From the NCBI GenBank assembly GCA_963775235.1, contig CAVZHY010000004.1, positions 224,545 to 288,544 of the forward strand: 64,000 bases of DNA, read 5' to 3'. The notes under the pieces were generated by a model. The model saw nothing but the letters and a program-made list of their open reading frames with translations, did not search any database and was not told the DNA's origin. Made by a program: the position numbers and the translations under genes. The stretch comes from JBBDMC01 sp963775235. GTDB lineage: Bacteria; Pseudomonadota; Alphaproteobacteria; Rhizobiales; Kaistiaceae. Of the stretch, positions 8,587-17,363 are shown piece by piece; the first letter of the stretch is position 1; each line of letters opens with the position of its first letter.

Positions 8587-9243
8587 TCAGAATTTCATCA
8601 TGTCGACGCTGGTCAGCGTCACGTGGCTGCTGACCCCGGGCGCCTGCGACAGGTTGTAGACCACGTACTGCTCGAAGTAGGTGTCTTCCGCCGAAATCCC
8701 GTCGACCGGCACGATGACCGAGAAGCCACGCAGCGCCGCTGCGCTGCCGGTGTAAAGGATCACGCCCTGCGCTGCCGTACCTACAGTGATCACGGTCTTG
8801 ATGCCCTTGTCGGCGAGAATCTTTGCGAGGTCGGTCTTATCAAACTTGTCGACGCTGGCCTTCACGATCGGCTCGCCTTCCTTCGGCGCGACGTCCTCCC
8901 AGATGTCCTCGGGTTTGGCGCTGCTGCTGATGGAGTAGATCACCGGGACACCGGCCGCGCGCGCTTCGCCGAGCAGCTTCTTCACCGTCGGCAGCGAATC
9001 GACGCAGCGCGGCCGCCGGTCGTTGTTGCAATTGGAGTGGAGGAAATCGAGCATCAGCAGTGCGGTGGTCGAATGATCGACAGTCACCTGCTTCAACTCA
9101 GGCGGAGGCGGAGCCTTCACGCTCGCCCAGTCGTCGATGATATTGCCGGCGCTTGCCGACGAGGCCGCAAGGCCGCCGGCGATCACCAAAACCGCGGCGA
9201 AGACGGCAACCCGTAACCCGGACACGCTGTCGCTATCTGTCAT
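8587..9243 (-). CDS. Exported isochorismatase-like hydrolase lacking the usual nucleophilic cysteine
   Basis: 218 residues. The ATG at 9241-9243 follows GGAGGTAAAG. An N-terminal signal peptide (residues 11-33, ending SSASA) sends it to the periplasm. The isochorismatase-like fold is shown by LLMLDFLHSNC (acid residue), VKASVDKFDKTDL (lysine region) and GTAAQGVILYTGSAAALRGF. In the standard family the last element reads T-N-x-C-V, and here the cysteine position is glycine. I recall similar cysteine-less relatives in other proteobacteria, so this may be a separate subfamily and not a broken gene. The substrate is unknown. It is convergent with the synthetase gene upstream. Confidence 0.75.
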   Translation of the reverse strand: MTDSDSVSGLRVAVFAAVLVIAGGLAASSASAGNIIDDWASVKAPPPPELKQVTVDHSTTALLMLDFLHSNCNNDRRPRCVDSLPTVKKLLGEARAAGVPVIYSISSSAKPEDIWEDVAPKEGEPIVKASVDKFDKTDLAKILADKGIKTVITVGTAAQGVILYTGSAAALRGFSVIVPVDGISAEDTYFEQYVVYNLSQAPGVSSHVTLTSVDMMKF

Positions 9244-9362
9244 CTTTACCTCCCGTGGTTGCTCTTGATTGCGCGACATCGGCCCGGAACCGCGGGGACC
9301 ACGCCACGACAGGCGAGAGTTTGACCCCCGGAGCCGCTTCGTCAACCCGAACGTTCCGCTGG

Positions 9363-12324
9363 CTAACCGGCCAGCACCCGTGTCGTCGGAAACGTGATTT
9401 TGACCAGCGTCCCCTGGTCGATGGCGCTGTCGATTGCGAGGCTTGCCCGATTGGCCTCGACCAGCGCCTTCGTCAGCGGCAGGCCGAGCCCGGTGCCTTT
9501 CTCTTCGGCGTTCTTGGCGGAGGTCACCTGGCGGAAAGGCTTCATCGCGGTCTCAATATCCTTGTCCGACATGCCGATGCCGGTGTCGCGGATGCGCACC
9601 ACGACCTCGCCGGTATCCTCCAGCATCGACGAGACAATCACCTGTCCACCGGGCCTGGTGAACTTGACAGCATTGGACATCAGGTTGAGCAAAATCTGCC
9701 TGAACGAGCGCTGATCCGCGACGATATCCGGCACTTCGGCTGACAACGACGTGCGGATGATGATGCGCCGCCGATTGGCCTGAGGCTGCATCAGGGCGAC
9801 GCACTCCTGGATGACGGCGTTGACCGTGACCGACACGAACGAAAGGTCGAGTTTGCCGGCCTCGATCTTCGACAAGTCGAGCAGGTCGTTGATCAGACTC
9901 ATCAAGTGCGTGCCGGACTTATGAATATCGCCGAGGTAGGCGCGGTAGCGCTCGTTGCCGATGGGGCCGAACCGCTCCTCCATCATGACTTCCGCGAAGC
10001 CGAGGATGGCGTTGAGCGGCGTGCGAATTTCGTGACTGACCTTGGCGAGGAAATCCGACTTCTGTGCGTTGGCGACCTCGGCGGAGTGGCGCGCCGCGGT
10101 CAATTCTTCCTCGACGTTTTTCCAATGCGTGATGTCGCGCAACACCGCACAGAATTTGTCAGAGTTCGCCAATGCGACCCATGGTCATGAACAGCGGTAT
10201 CAATCCGCCCTGCGGCACCTTGCCGATCACTTCGCGCCCATCGTTGAGGACGCTGGCTACCCCGTTGGTCGCGAGACCATCGAGGTAGTCAAGGGCCGGT
10301 TTGCCGCTCTCCTCGGCCATGAGATCGGTGATGGATTTGCCGACGAGATCATCAGCCTCGACGCCGAACAGCGCTTCCGCCGCACGGTTCATGCTGCTGA
10401 TGACACCGGCACGATCGATGACGATGACCCCATCGGTGGCTGTATCGAGAATTGCGCGGAGCTCAGCCACCTCCGCTTCGGCTGCCGCCTGGGCGGTCGC
10501 CCCTTGTGCCTCTCCCGCCTGCCCGCGCCGGGGGCTGATCGTCAGCATCAGCGCGTTGGCAGGTCCCCACTGGACGGTGTTGAGGCGCACCGCGACCGGC
10601 ACGTACATGCCGTCCCGCCGTCGTGCCGTCAGGCTGCCGACGCCGGTCGCTCTTTCACCACCCCAGCCCGCCGGCCGGTCCGGGAAGATCGCGTCGAGGC
10701 CGCCGGCGGCTACGAACTGCTCGAAGGTGTCGTCGCCCACGAGATCGAGCAGGGCGCGGTTGGCGAACAGCACCTCGTGATTGCGCATGACGGCCAGGCC
10801 GACCGGGATGCGGTCGAGGATACGGAAGTCGATGGCGACGGACGGGCCAGCGGCCGCCGATATCTCAACCTCGCCGGGCGTCGTATCCGCATCTGTCTTC
10901 ACCCGTGCGGGCTTTGCCCTGCTGGCAGCGAGCGCCTCGGCAATGCGCCGGAAGGCGTCCTGTTCGCTCCCGCTCAGCCGCTCGCCCGCCACCGCAGACG
11001 GGGCCAGCGCACCCGGAAGGCGGACCACGTTGGATGCAGCCGCCTCTTCAGGCGCCTCGGTTGCGGCGGGCATCTCCGGCGAGGGGCCTTCTTCGACCCT
11101 CCTGCGCGCGGCGTCATCGAACTCCGCGTCGCTCGCAACCGACGCGTCACCGCCATGTTCCGGGGCAAGCCCGACACGCAGCGCGTCGGCAAGCGTCGGG
11201 CGCGGCCTGTCGTCGCGCAACCGGTCGTCGGGACGGCAGACGCCGAAGCCCCGGAAGCCCGCCTCGGCGACAGGCATCGCTGAAAGATCGACGGCGATGC
11301 GCTCACCAGTGCCGGCTACCGGCCAATAGACCGTGGCATTCCACGGCGCGTTCGCGGCGAGCGCGCTTCCGGCCCTGTTTTCGGGATCGAGGTCAAGGAC
11401 GCTTGCGACCTTGGCCCATGTGGTTCCCACCACGGCCGCGTTGCCGCTGCCGACTGCTTCGGCGAGCTGCGACGAGACGAATGTGAATCGACCAGCGCTG
11501 TCGCACGCCCAGGTGAAACGCCGCACGGGCGTCACAACGGTCGGTTCCACCACCGTTTCAGGCGGGGGCAGGCTGATCTCGGGCGTTAGCGGCGGTTCTG
11601 AGGCGATCTCTGGCGAGGGTTCTTCGGCTGCTGCGGCGCTTGGCTCGCCCAGCCCCCCTTCGACCTCGCCCGGGCGCGCGAGGACGAGAAAACACCGATG
11701 ACCGTCGGCCCGAAATCCGACCGCCCTGGCACCATTGACGTCGCCAACAACGGCGATCGGCCGATCCACGATCCGGTCGCCCAAGTCGGCCCGGGCGACG
11801 ACGTTGTCGATTGCACCGCGTGTCTTCGTCCTCGCGTAATAGTCCGCCGAGGCAGCCAGCAGCCTGCCGCCACTCGCGATGACGGCGACGGCGTAGCCAC
11901 CGTCGGCCATGGCCTCCACCAAACGTTCCGCGCGCGCTGTCAACGACCCGCCACCGACACTGCTGGCGGCGATGACCATCACGGCGCTCGTTCCGTCGGC
12001 GAGATTGAGCCGCCGGCAGGCCGCCGGCAGAGCCGTCAGGCTGACGCCGAATCCGATCCGCAGGATCTCCACCCGCAGCGCGTCTGCCGGCAGCACCCGC
12101 GCCAGTCGGGCGATCTGCGCCTTCAAGGGATTCAACGCCGAGGGCCGCCAGGCCAGGAGTTCACCAATGGTTCGCTTGCCGAAAAAGCCGGCGGCGGAAG
12201 AGTTCGCCCAAAGCAGCCGCGTCCCGTCTCCTGCCGCGACGAACGCCGGGCGTGGATCGAGCAGCGCCTCCCCGACCGCTTCGATCGCAAGGAGATCAAG
12301 ATATGTACGGATCGTAGCGTCCAT
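9363..12324 (-). CDS. pdhS: PdhS/PleC-type cell-cycle sensor histidine kinase, split by one frameshift
   Basis: About 986 residues if one extra base at about 10173 is ignored. Translation runs in one frame from the ATG at 12322-12324 to about 10173, then in the frame ending at 9363. The long N-terminal part has an MDATIRTYLDLLAIEAVG start and an Ala/Pro/Glu-rich linker. A PAS domain (ILDTATDGVIVIDRAG) spans the break. The C-terminal kinase is intact, with H-box KVSHEIRTPLNA, N-box NLMSNAVKF and G-boxes DTGIGMS and GTGLGLPL. This closely resembles rhizobial PdhS, which acts with PleC and DivJ on DivK in asymmetric division. Both halves align to one protein, so I treat it as one gene. Confidence 0.82.
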
Positions 12325-12529
12325 CACGCGTCGCCACCTGGTGCACCCCGACACCGACAGCCTTAACCGGTCGTTAATACCGCCCCGCTTCCTGCCGGTC
12401 CACGTAAGGTAGGCATTCGTCCTCCGCAGGATGGCGGCAACGTTAACACGAGCGGTTGCCACCCATGACTCCAAGCACGGGATTCAAGGCGCCGCCGAAC
12501 CCGTCAAGCCGGTCGTATCCCTAACTTAT

Positions 12530-12563
12530 TTGTGCATCGCAACAAATATGTTGCATCGCACAA
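12530..12563. promoter_or_regulatory. Paired PhaR-type boxes upstream of the phasin gene
   Basis: Two 12-base sites each fit TGCRNYGCASMA, the consensus I recall for the PHB regulator PhaR of Bradyrhizobium. One is on the minus strand (12530-12541) and one on the plus strand (12552-12563). Together they form a near-palindrome, TTTGTGC...GCAACA facing TGTTGC...GCACAAA. They lie about 85 bases upstream of the phasin start. PhaR normally represses phasin genes until PHB granules titrate it. A phaR gene is not in the window. Confidence 0.7.
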
Positions 12564-12645
12564 ACGGCGGCGCTATATGTGGTTCAGCGCCGTGGCCAGC
12601 GTTGCCAGGCGATCCCTGAGGACTGTTGCAAGGAAGAAATCCGCC

Positions 12646-13140
12646 ATGCCCACCAACTCAACCACGTCTCCCAAAACCCCGAAGGCCGCTAAACCTAGCG
12701 CGGCTGCACCGTTCCAGGCATTCAGTTTCCCGTCTGCCGGATTCGAGTTCCCCAATGCATTCCGCGAGTTCGCGGAGAAATCAATCGCTCAGGCGCGGGA
12801 CGGCTACGCCCGCATGAAGAGCGCTGCCGAAGATGCCACCGATCTGGTCGAGGGCACGATCGAGACGGCGCGCGACGGCGCCTTCGCCATTGGCGCCAAG
12901 GCGCTCGACGCTGCGAAATCCAACAGCGACGCCTCTTTTGCGCTCGCGCGCGACCTGCTCACAGCCAAAACGATGTCGGACGTCCTGGAACTGCAGAGCA
13001 CCTTTGCCCGCAGCCAGTTCGAAGCCGTGAGCGCCCAGGTCAAGGAACTTCAGGCGTTGACCGGGAAGCTGTTCGCCGACACCACCAAGCCCGTGACGGA
13101 GAAGGTCGAGAAGACTTTGAAGGACCTCAAGGTCGCCTAG
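12646..13140 (+). CDS. phaP: Phasin family protein (PHA granule-associated)
   Basis: 164 residues. The ATG at 12646 has AAGGAAG ten bases upstream. After a Ser/Thr/Pro/Ala-rich leader comes the phasin_2 pattern: FREFAEKSIAQARDGYARMKSAAEDATDLVEGT near residues 45-77, then amphipathic helices including KTMSDVLELQSTFARSQFEA. Phasins coat polyhydroxyalkanoate granules and control their number and surface. The gene stands alone, with PhaR-type boxes upstream and a rho-independent terminator downstream, so it is probably a strong monocistronic unit. The similarity is to the phasin family generally. Which phasin paralogue it is cannot be told from one window. Confidence 0.88.
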   Translation: MPTNSTTSPKTPKAAKPSAAAPFQAFSFPSAGFEFPNAFREFAEKSIAQARDGYARMKSAAEDATDLVEGTIETARDGAFAIGAKALDAAKSNSDASFALARDLLTAKTMSDVLELQSTFARSQFEAVSAQVKELQALTGKLFADTTKPVTEKVEKTLKDLKVA

Positions 13141-13169
13141 AGGCCTCGGCCAGCTGTCGCTGATTTTCG

Positions 13170-13207
13170 GCCCGGCACGCAATTGCGCGTTCCGGGCTTT
13201 TTTCTTT
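13170..13207 (+). terminator. Rho-independent terminator after the phasin gene
   Basis: A GC-rich six-base stem (13170-13175 with 13192-13197) around a loop is followed directly by a T-rich tail, TTTTTTCTTT. It starts 29 bases after the phasin stop codon. Confidence 0.75.
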
Positions 13208-13286
13208 TGCGCCTTCGGCTCGCGATTGGTCGCCTTTACGCTTGAACCGGGCAGCGGTTGCACCTAGTTTCGCCCCGCTCGCACGT

Positions 13287-13362
13287 GCAGCCGTAGCTCA
13301 GTTGGTAGAGCGGCGGATTGTGGATCCGTAGGTCGCTGGTTCGAGCCCAGCCGGCTGTACCA
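13287..13362 (+). tRNA. tRNA-His (anticodon GTG), no encoded G-1, A73
   Basis: A full cloverleaf of 76 bases with encoded CCA. The acceptor stem GCAGCCG pairs with CGGCTGT (the first pair is G-T). The D-loop is AGCTCAGTTGGTAGAG, the anticodon loop reads GGATTGTGGATCC, and the T-loop is GGTTCGAGCCC. The anticodon GTG reads His codons. The base before the acceptor stem is T (13286), not G, and the discriminator is A. Most bacteria encode G-1 and C73 in tRNA-His; alphaproteobacteria are the known exception, so this both identifies the tRNA and supports the lineage. Confidence 0.97.
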
Positions 13363-13565
13363 ATCATATCAAAATCGGATCTCGCCATCCGATAGTTCGT
13401 TTCTACATGGCCTCGCCGTCAGTGGATGCACCTCGGTGTAGGGTCGATCAGGCTGCGGGCATTTCAATCGTTCGCGTTCGTCGCATTCATCGGCGTCCGC
13501 AACGTCTCTTTAGTTGTCGAATTTAGATGTCTGCTAGTCCTTAGCGCGGCAGCGCCAGCTCGGTG

Positions 13566-14747
13566 TCAGCCGTGGTCGACGGTCGCCGCAAAGATAGGCA
13601 AGGCCTTTCTGACCATCTCGTCCGAAGCTGTCAGGCTGATGCGGCAGTAGTCGGCAGAGTTCATCAGGCTCCCCGGCATGACGAATACGTCCTCATCGGC
13701 GAGGCGGTTCCAGAACCGCTCCGGCTCCCCTTCCGGCCATCGTGCCCACAGGTAGAACGTCCCCTCGGGGGGCAGCACCGTATAGCCGATACGCGACAGC
13801 CCCGCCGTCAGGTCATCTCGCCTCCGCGCCAGCGCGGCCTGGTCGATCGAGAGGTTCTCCAGATCGGGCACGGAGTACTGCATCACTGCATTCGGGAAAC
13901 ACCATCCGAGGGCCATCTGCGCAGAAAACATAGCGTCGCGCAGGACCTGCCGGTCGGACATCGGCATGAGCGGCGAAAACGCGAGGTAGCCGAGCCGTTG
14001 CCCCGGAGACAGCAGAACCTTGCCGTAGCTGTACGAGATCAACGTCCACGGGTAGAGCGCCGCAGGACTGATGAAAGTGCGGCCGTCAAACCGAAGCCGG
14101 CGATAAGGTTCATCCGAGAGCAGAAAGATGCGATGGCCGAAGCGCTTCGAGGCGCGATCGAGGAGATCGGCGAGCTCTGTCAGACTTGATCGATCGTAGA
14201 TGCGACCGGTTGGGTTATGTGGCGTGTTCACGATGACCAGTCGCGTTTTTGCACCAATCGCTGCGTCAATCGCCGCGAGATCGAGATCGAAATTTGGTCG
14301 TTTCAGGCGAACGGGCCGAGGTATGGCGTCAGCCGCAAGCAGCATGGGCTCGTAGCAGAACCATGCCGGCTCGGAATAGACGGCCTCGTCTCCAGCATCG
14401 AGAACCAGGCGGAACGCCAACATGATGGCCGCGAACGCACCCGCGGTCATGGCGATGTCGGCCGGTTCGAACGCCAATCCGAGTTCGCGTCCTACATGAT
14501 CGGCCAGGAAGGCGGTGGGTTCTTCTTCGCTCGTCTTGTAAGCAAACCAGTTTTCATCCATCGGGACGGCGTGCTGCCGAAGCGCCTCGACGATGCCGGG
14601 GAGCGGCATTTCGTGGGGGTTCCCGAAGGTGAAATCTGCGATCCCTGCCTCAAACCGGCGTTCGCCATACCGTGATTTAAAGTAGAACTGCTTGATCTTG
14701 TCGAACGACGCGTCGGCGGCCGCGATGCGGTTGGAAACGACCGTCAT
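13566..14747 (-). CDS. Pyridoxal-phosphate aminotransferase, class I/II
   Basis: 393 residues. It has the fold-type I landmarks: FTFGNPHEMPLP near residue 39, NTPHNPTGRIY (cofactor Asn) near 173, LSDEPYRRL near 210, and the Schiff-base lysine in SYSYGKVLLSPGQRLGY near residue 238. The C-terminal arginine that holds the substrate carboxylate is in YCRISLTAS. The family covers aspartate, tyrosine and other aminotransferases and the substrate cannot be read from the sequence. It lies only 17 bases upstream... that is, just before the end of the cysteine synthase gene, with both on the minus strand in the order cysK then aminotransferase. A link to sulfur amino acid metabolism is inference. Confidence 0.85.
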   Translation of the reverse strand: MTVVSNRIAAADASFDKIKQFYFKSRYGERRFEAGIADFTFGNPHEMPLPGIVEALRQHAVPMDENWFAYKTSEEEPTAFLADHVGRELGLAFEPADIAMTAGAFAAIMLAFRLVLDAGDEAVYSEPAWFCYEPMLLAADAIPRPVRLKRPNFDLDLAAIDAAIGAKTRLVIVNTPHNPTGRIYDRSSLTELADLLDRASKRFGHRIFLLSDEPYRRLRFDGRTFISPAALYPWTLISYSYGKVLLSPGQRLGYLAFSPLMPMSDRQVLRDAMFSAQMALGWCFPNAVMQYSVPDLENLSIDQAALARRRDDLTAGLSRIGYTVLPPEGTFYLWARWPEGEPERFWNRLADEDVFVMPGSLMNSADYCRISLTASDEMVRKALPIFAATVDHG

Positions 14748-14763
14748 GACTCACCTTTCTGTT

Positions 14764-15810
14764 TCAGCCCAGCTGTGCAGTCGGCGTCGACCGTGAGATG
14801 GCGACTTCCTCGGCCGTCATATCGGCAGGAATATTGGCGAAGAGAGGGGTGCTCAAATAGCGCTCGCCGGTGTCTGGCAGCATGCAAAGGATGGTCGAGC
14901 CCTTTTCCGCCTTCGCGGCGATCTGGAGTGCCCCTGCAAAAGTTCCTCCCGAGGTAATGCCGACGAAGATGCCTTCTCTGGTTGCCAATTCCTGGCTGTA
15001 GCGAATGGCATCTGCCCCCGAAATTGGCAGAATGCGGTCAATCAGGCGCATATCGACCGCGTCGCCTGTCAATTTCGGAATGAAGTCGGGGGTCCAGCCC
15101 TGCATCGGGTGAGACTTGAAGCTTGGATGCGCCGCCGCCGGCGAGCCATCCGCGTTTCGCTTCTGCCCAATCTTGCTACCAAGCAGTGGCGCGTCCTCCG
15201 GCTCGCAAACGATGACCTTCGTCTCCGGCCGCTCCTTCCTGAGGACCCGCGCCACGCCTTTCAGCGTTCCGCCGGTGCCGTAGCCGGTGACCCAGTACTC
15301 GAGCCGTTCCCCGGCAAAGTCGTCGATGATCTCCCGCGCCGTCGTCCGCGAGTGGAAGTCCGCGTTCGCCTCGTTCTCGAACTGCCGCGTCATGAACCAG
15401 CCGTGTGCCTTGGCCAGTTCAACGGTCTTCTTGATCATCCCTACCGCGCGTTCGGCGGCTGGCGTGATTATCACCTTGGCGCCAAGGAACCGCATGAGCT
15501 TGCGCCGCTCAACGCTGAACGGCTCGGCCATGGTCACCACCAGCGGGTAGCCTTTCGCCGCACAGACCATTGCAAGGCCGATGCCGGTGTTGCCACTCGT
15601 TGCCTCGATGACCGTCTGGCCCGGTTTCAGCTCGCCGGATTTCTCGGCTGCTTCGATAACGCCGAGAGCGAGCCGATCCTTGACGGACCCTAAAGGGTTG
15701 AAGGCCTCGACCTTGACGTAGAGATTGATCCCATCGGGAGCGAGACGGTTGATCCGCACGACCGGCGTGTTGCCGACCGTCTCCAGTATGCTCTGATACT
15801 TGCGTCCCAT
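14764..15810 (-). CDS. cysK: Cysteine synthase A (O-acetylserine sulfhydrylase)
   Basis: 348 residues. It makes cysteine from O-acetylserine and sulfide with pyridoxal phosphate. The cofactor lysine is in NPLGSVKDRLAL near residue 42, the substrate loop TSGNTGIGLA is near 74, the phosphate loop GYGTGGTLKG is near 180, and the cofactor-ring serine is in GITSGGTFAGA. The start is the ATG at 15808-15810 with a strong GGAGGAAAG upstream. The longer frame adds 75 unsupported residues. Length is a little above the usual 310-330, with an insert around KIGQKRNADGSPAAAHPSF. The aminotransferase gene follows 16 bases downstream, probably in the same transcript. Confidence 0.93.
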   Translation of the reverse strand: MGRKYQSILETVGNTPVVRINRLAPDGINLYVKVEAFNPLGSVKDRLALGVIEAAEKSGELKPGQTVIEATSGNTGIGLAMVCAAKGYPLVVTMAEPFSVERRKLMRFLGAKVIITPAAERAVGMIKKTVELAKAHGWFMTRQFENEANADFHSRTTAREIIDDFAGERLEYWVTGYGTGGTLKGVARVLRKERPETKVIVCEPEDAPLLGSKIGQKRNADGSPAAAHPSFKSHPMQGWTPDFIPKLTGDAVDMRLIDRILPISGADAIRYSQELATREGIFVGITSGGTFAGALQIAAKAEKGSTILCMLPDTGERYLSTPLFANIPADMTAEEVAISRSTPTAQLG

Positions 15811-16227
15811 GTCTTTCCTCCTCCCAAGTACACATGTCCATGGTGCGAAATCCAGGACCTGTCGGCCATAAGAGGAACGTAGTGTACGATATTGTTGGCC
15901 GCTGTGGGCGCGTTCACACCGCGGCTGCGATCGCGCCGTGTCCCTACGGATTATGTTCGCTCGCGCTGCGAAACGCAGCGGCAGTTTGCGAATTGATACG
16001 CCTTTCAGTGTTCGCGTGGCCGCGGAGCTCGTCACCGACAGGCTGTCAGCTCGGGATCCGCGTCCACCACCGGTAGCGGCTCCGTAAGCGTAAGGGCTTC
16101 CGGTACAACTCGGCGCGCCAAGCGGGGGATTGGTCGGAGCGTTTCCGGTTTATTGCACTCTATCGCGCCGGTACGTCGTTGGCTAACATCAACTCCAAAG
16201 CTGGCGGGTAGGGAACGGAGGCCCACA
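15811..16227. other. 417-base gene-free stretch upstream of cysK
   Basis: No gene, RNA or terminator that I can support lies here. It must hold the cysK promoter (leftward) and any promoter for the small gene at 16228. A GGAAC occurs near 15872, but there is no CGTT at 16-17 bases, so I do not call an EcfG promoter. I see no recognisable riboswitch. Confidence 0.5.
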
Positions 16228-16500
16228 ATGGATAAGGCCATCGCCAAGCTCAATATCGAGCATTTCCGGAAAAAGCTCACCCAGGACCTGGACGAGGCGG
16301 CGCGCCAGACCATCCGGCGGCTGCTGGCCGAAGAAGAAGCCAAATTGGCGGCGTTGGAAGGCCACGCGACCAAGGAAAAGGACTCGCGCGAAGCCCTGAG
16401 CTTTCGACCTTCTTCTCACCCATGGGGCTGGGGACGCAGATCGCTTGGCCACGGATTGCCAGGGTCAGGCACTGCGTTGCCGCGGGCGAGCGTTCTCTGA
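16228..16500 (+). CDS. Small conserved-looking helical protein
   Basis: 90 residues from the ATG at 16228, which has GGAACGGAGG upstream. The first ~50 residues form a charged amphipathic helix pair (IEHFRKKLTQDLDEAARQTI then RRLLAEEEAKLAAL), a pattern I recall from short alphaproteobacterial hypothetical proteins of 50-60 residues. The last ~35 residues look like random translation (Ser/Arg/Gly/Pro-rich). Either the protein has a divergent tail or a base error hides an earlier stop. There is no recognised function. It is the first of several small genes between cysK and a histidine kinase. Confidence 0.5.
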   Translation: MDKAIAKLNIEHFRKKLTQDLDEAARQTIRRLLAEEEAKLAALEGHATKEKDSREALSFRPSSHPWGWGRRSLGHGLPGSGTALPRASVL

Positions 16501-16565
16501 GGACGATGGGGTGCATCCGCGGCTGCTAATGCCAGAAGACATTCGACGCACGTAATCGGGAGGCT

Positions 16566-16590
16566 GGAACAAAGCAGTCCGATAAGCGTT
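16566..16590 (+). promoter_or_regulatory. Sigma-EcfG-type promoter (GGAAC-N16-CGTT)
   Basis: GGAAC at 16566-16570 and CGTT at 16587-16590 are separated by exactly 16 bases, a perfect match to the general-stress-response promoter of alphaproteobacteria. Transcription would begin near 16597, about 30 bases before the small gene at 16627. Confidence 0.7.
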
Positions 16591-16626
16591 CTGCCAGTCG
16601 ATGCGGCCCACGGAGGGAAGGATGTC

Positions 16627-16770
16627 ATGCCATCGATCACGAAGGGCCGGAGGGTCGTCCTCGCGGCTGCTCAGCCCCGGCTGCAAATCACCTCATTCGG
16701 CGCCAGATGGTATGGAATTGTCGCCACGGTCACCGCGCTTGCCATCTTCCTGGACTACGTCATGAGATGA
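16627..16770 (+). CDS. 47-residue single-span membrane protein, likely general-stress gene
   Basis: A short reading frame from the ATG at 16627 to the TGA at 16768. A strong Shine-Dalgarno (GGAGGGAAGG, from 16612) sits five bases upstream, and a perfect EcfG-type promoter lies 37 bases upstream of the start. The protein begins with a basic head (MPSITKGRRVVLAAAQPRL) and ends with one hydrophobic span (WYGIVATVTALAIFLDYV). The family is unknown to me. Promoter, ribosome site and membrane span together make it more credible than size alone. It could act in the membrane during stress, but nothing in the sequence says how. Confidence 0.55.
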   Translation: MPSITKGRRVVLAAAQPRLQITSFGARWYGIVATVTALAIFLDYVMR

Positions 16771-16842
16771 GCGGGTGGCTTCGACGCCAGGCATCCGCCC
16801 CTCTGAACCGTTCTGGCGGCACGTCGAACAAATGGACCGCCA

Positions 16843-17106
16843 CTACCCCGGCTGTGGAAGAATGTCGGTCGCCATCAGCTTGCCACCGCTTTCCTCGATG
16901 AATCGGACCCTGACACTCTCTCCAACCTGTAGGGCCTTGGCATCAGCCCCGGTTGGCAACACGTAAGTTTTGCCGTCATCGAGCGTAATTGTGCCGCCCG
17001 TTGCATCGACGGCGACGATGGACCCTGACGTTCCGTCCGCAACCGCGGCCAGCGTCGATGCGGTGAGCACCGAAACAGCGCCAGCGGTGATGATAAGTTT
17101 TCGCAT
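16843..17106 (-). CDS. DUF1344-like small exported protein
   Basis: 87 residues starting at the ATG at 17104-17106, with GGAG about nine bases upstream. It has a signal peptide (residues 1-22, ending TLAAVA) and a small beta domain (GSIVAVDATGGTITLDDGKTY, then LPTGADAKALQVGESVRV). This pattern fits the DUF1344 group of short periplasmic proteins found in rhizobia and relatives. The role is unknown; the fold hints at an OB- or PRC-like beta barrel. It is encoded opposite to its small neighbours, and I found no EcfG motif at the right spacing upstream. Confidence 0.65.
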   Translation of the reverse strand: MRKLIITAGAVSVLTASTLAAVADGTSGSIVAVDATGGTITLDDGKTYVLPTGADAKALQVGESVRVRFIEESGGKLMATDILPQPG

Positions 17107-17312
17107 TGGCCGTACTCCAACGATTCTGGACCCGAGCATTTTCGGCCCGTTCCTTTGTGCGTCTTCGGAACGTCAATTCGCCGCAGGCGGAGTGGTTCCG
17201 CACAAGACCTGTGCTTCGAGGAGAGAAAGAATCTGCCGTGTCGCCCCGTGTTCGGATACGCGGCCCATTCGCGTGGTCGGACAGTCAAAGCGCCGCGCCG
17301 CAATCTTCTTCC

Positions 17313-17337
17313 GGAACTGCGGCGATTGTCGTACGTT
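17313..17337 (+). promoter_or_regulatory. Second sigma-EcfG-type promoter (GGAAC-N16-CGTT)
   Basis: GGAAC at 17313-17317 and CGTT at 17334-17337, again with 16 bases between them. The predicted start of transcription is about 20 bases before the ATG at 17364, which also has a GGGAGCG ribosome site. Confidence 0.7.
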
Positions 17338-17363
17338 AACAGACCGGCTGGGAGCGAACCCGT

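Noticed and set aside
15872..15895. GGAAC near the cysK promoter as a third EcfG promoter
   Set aside because: There is no CGTT at 16 or 17 bases from it.
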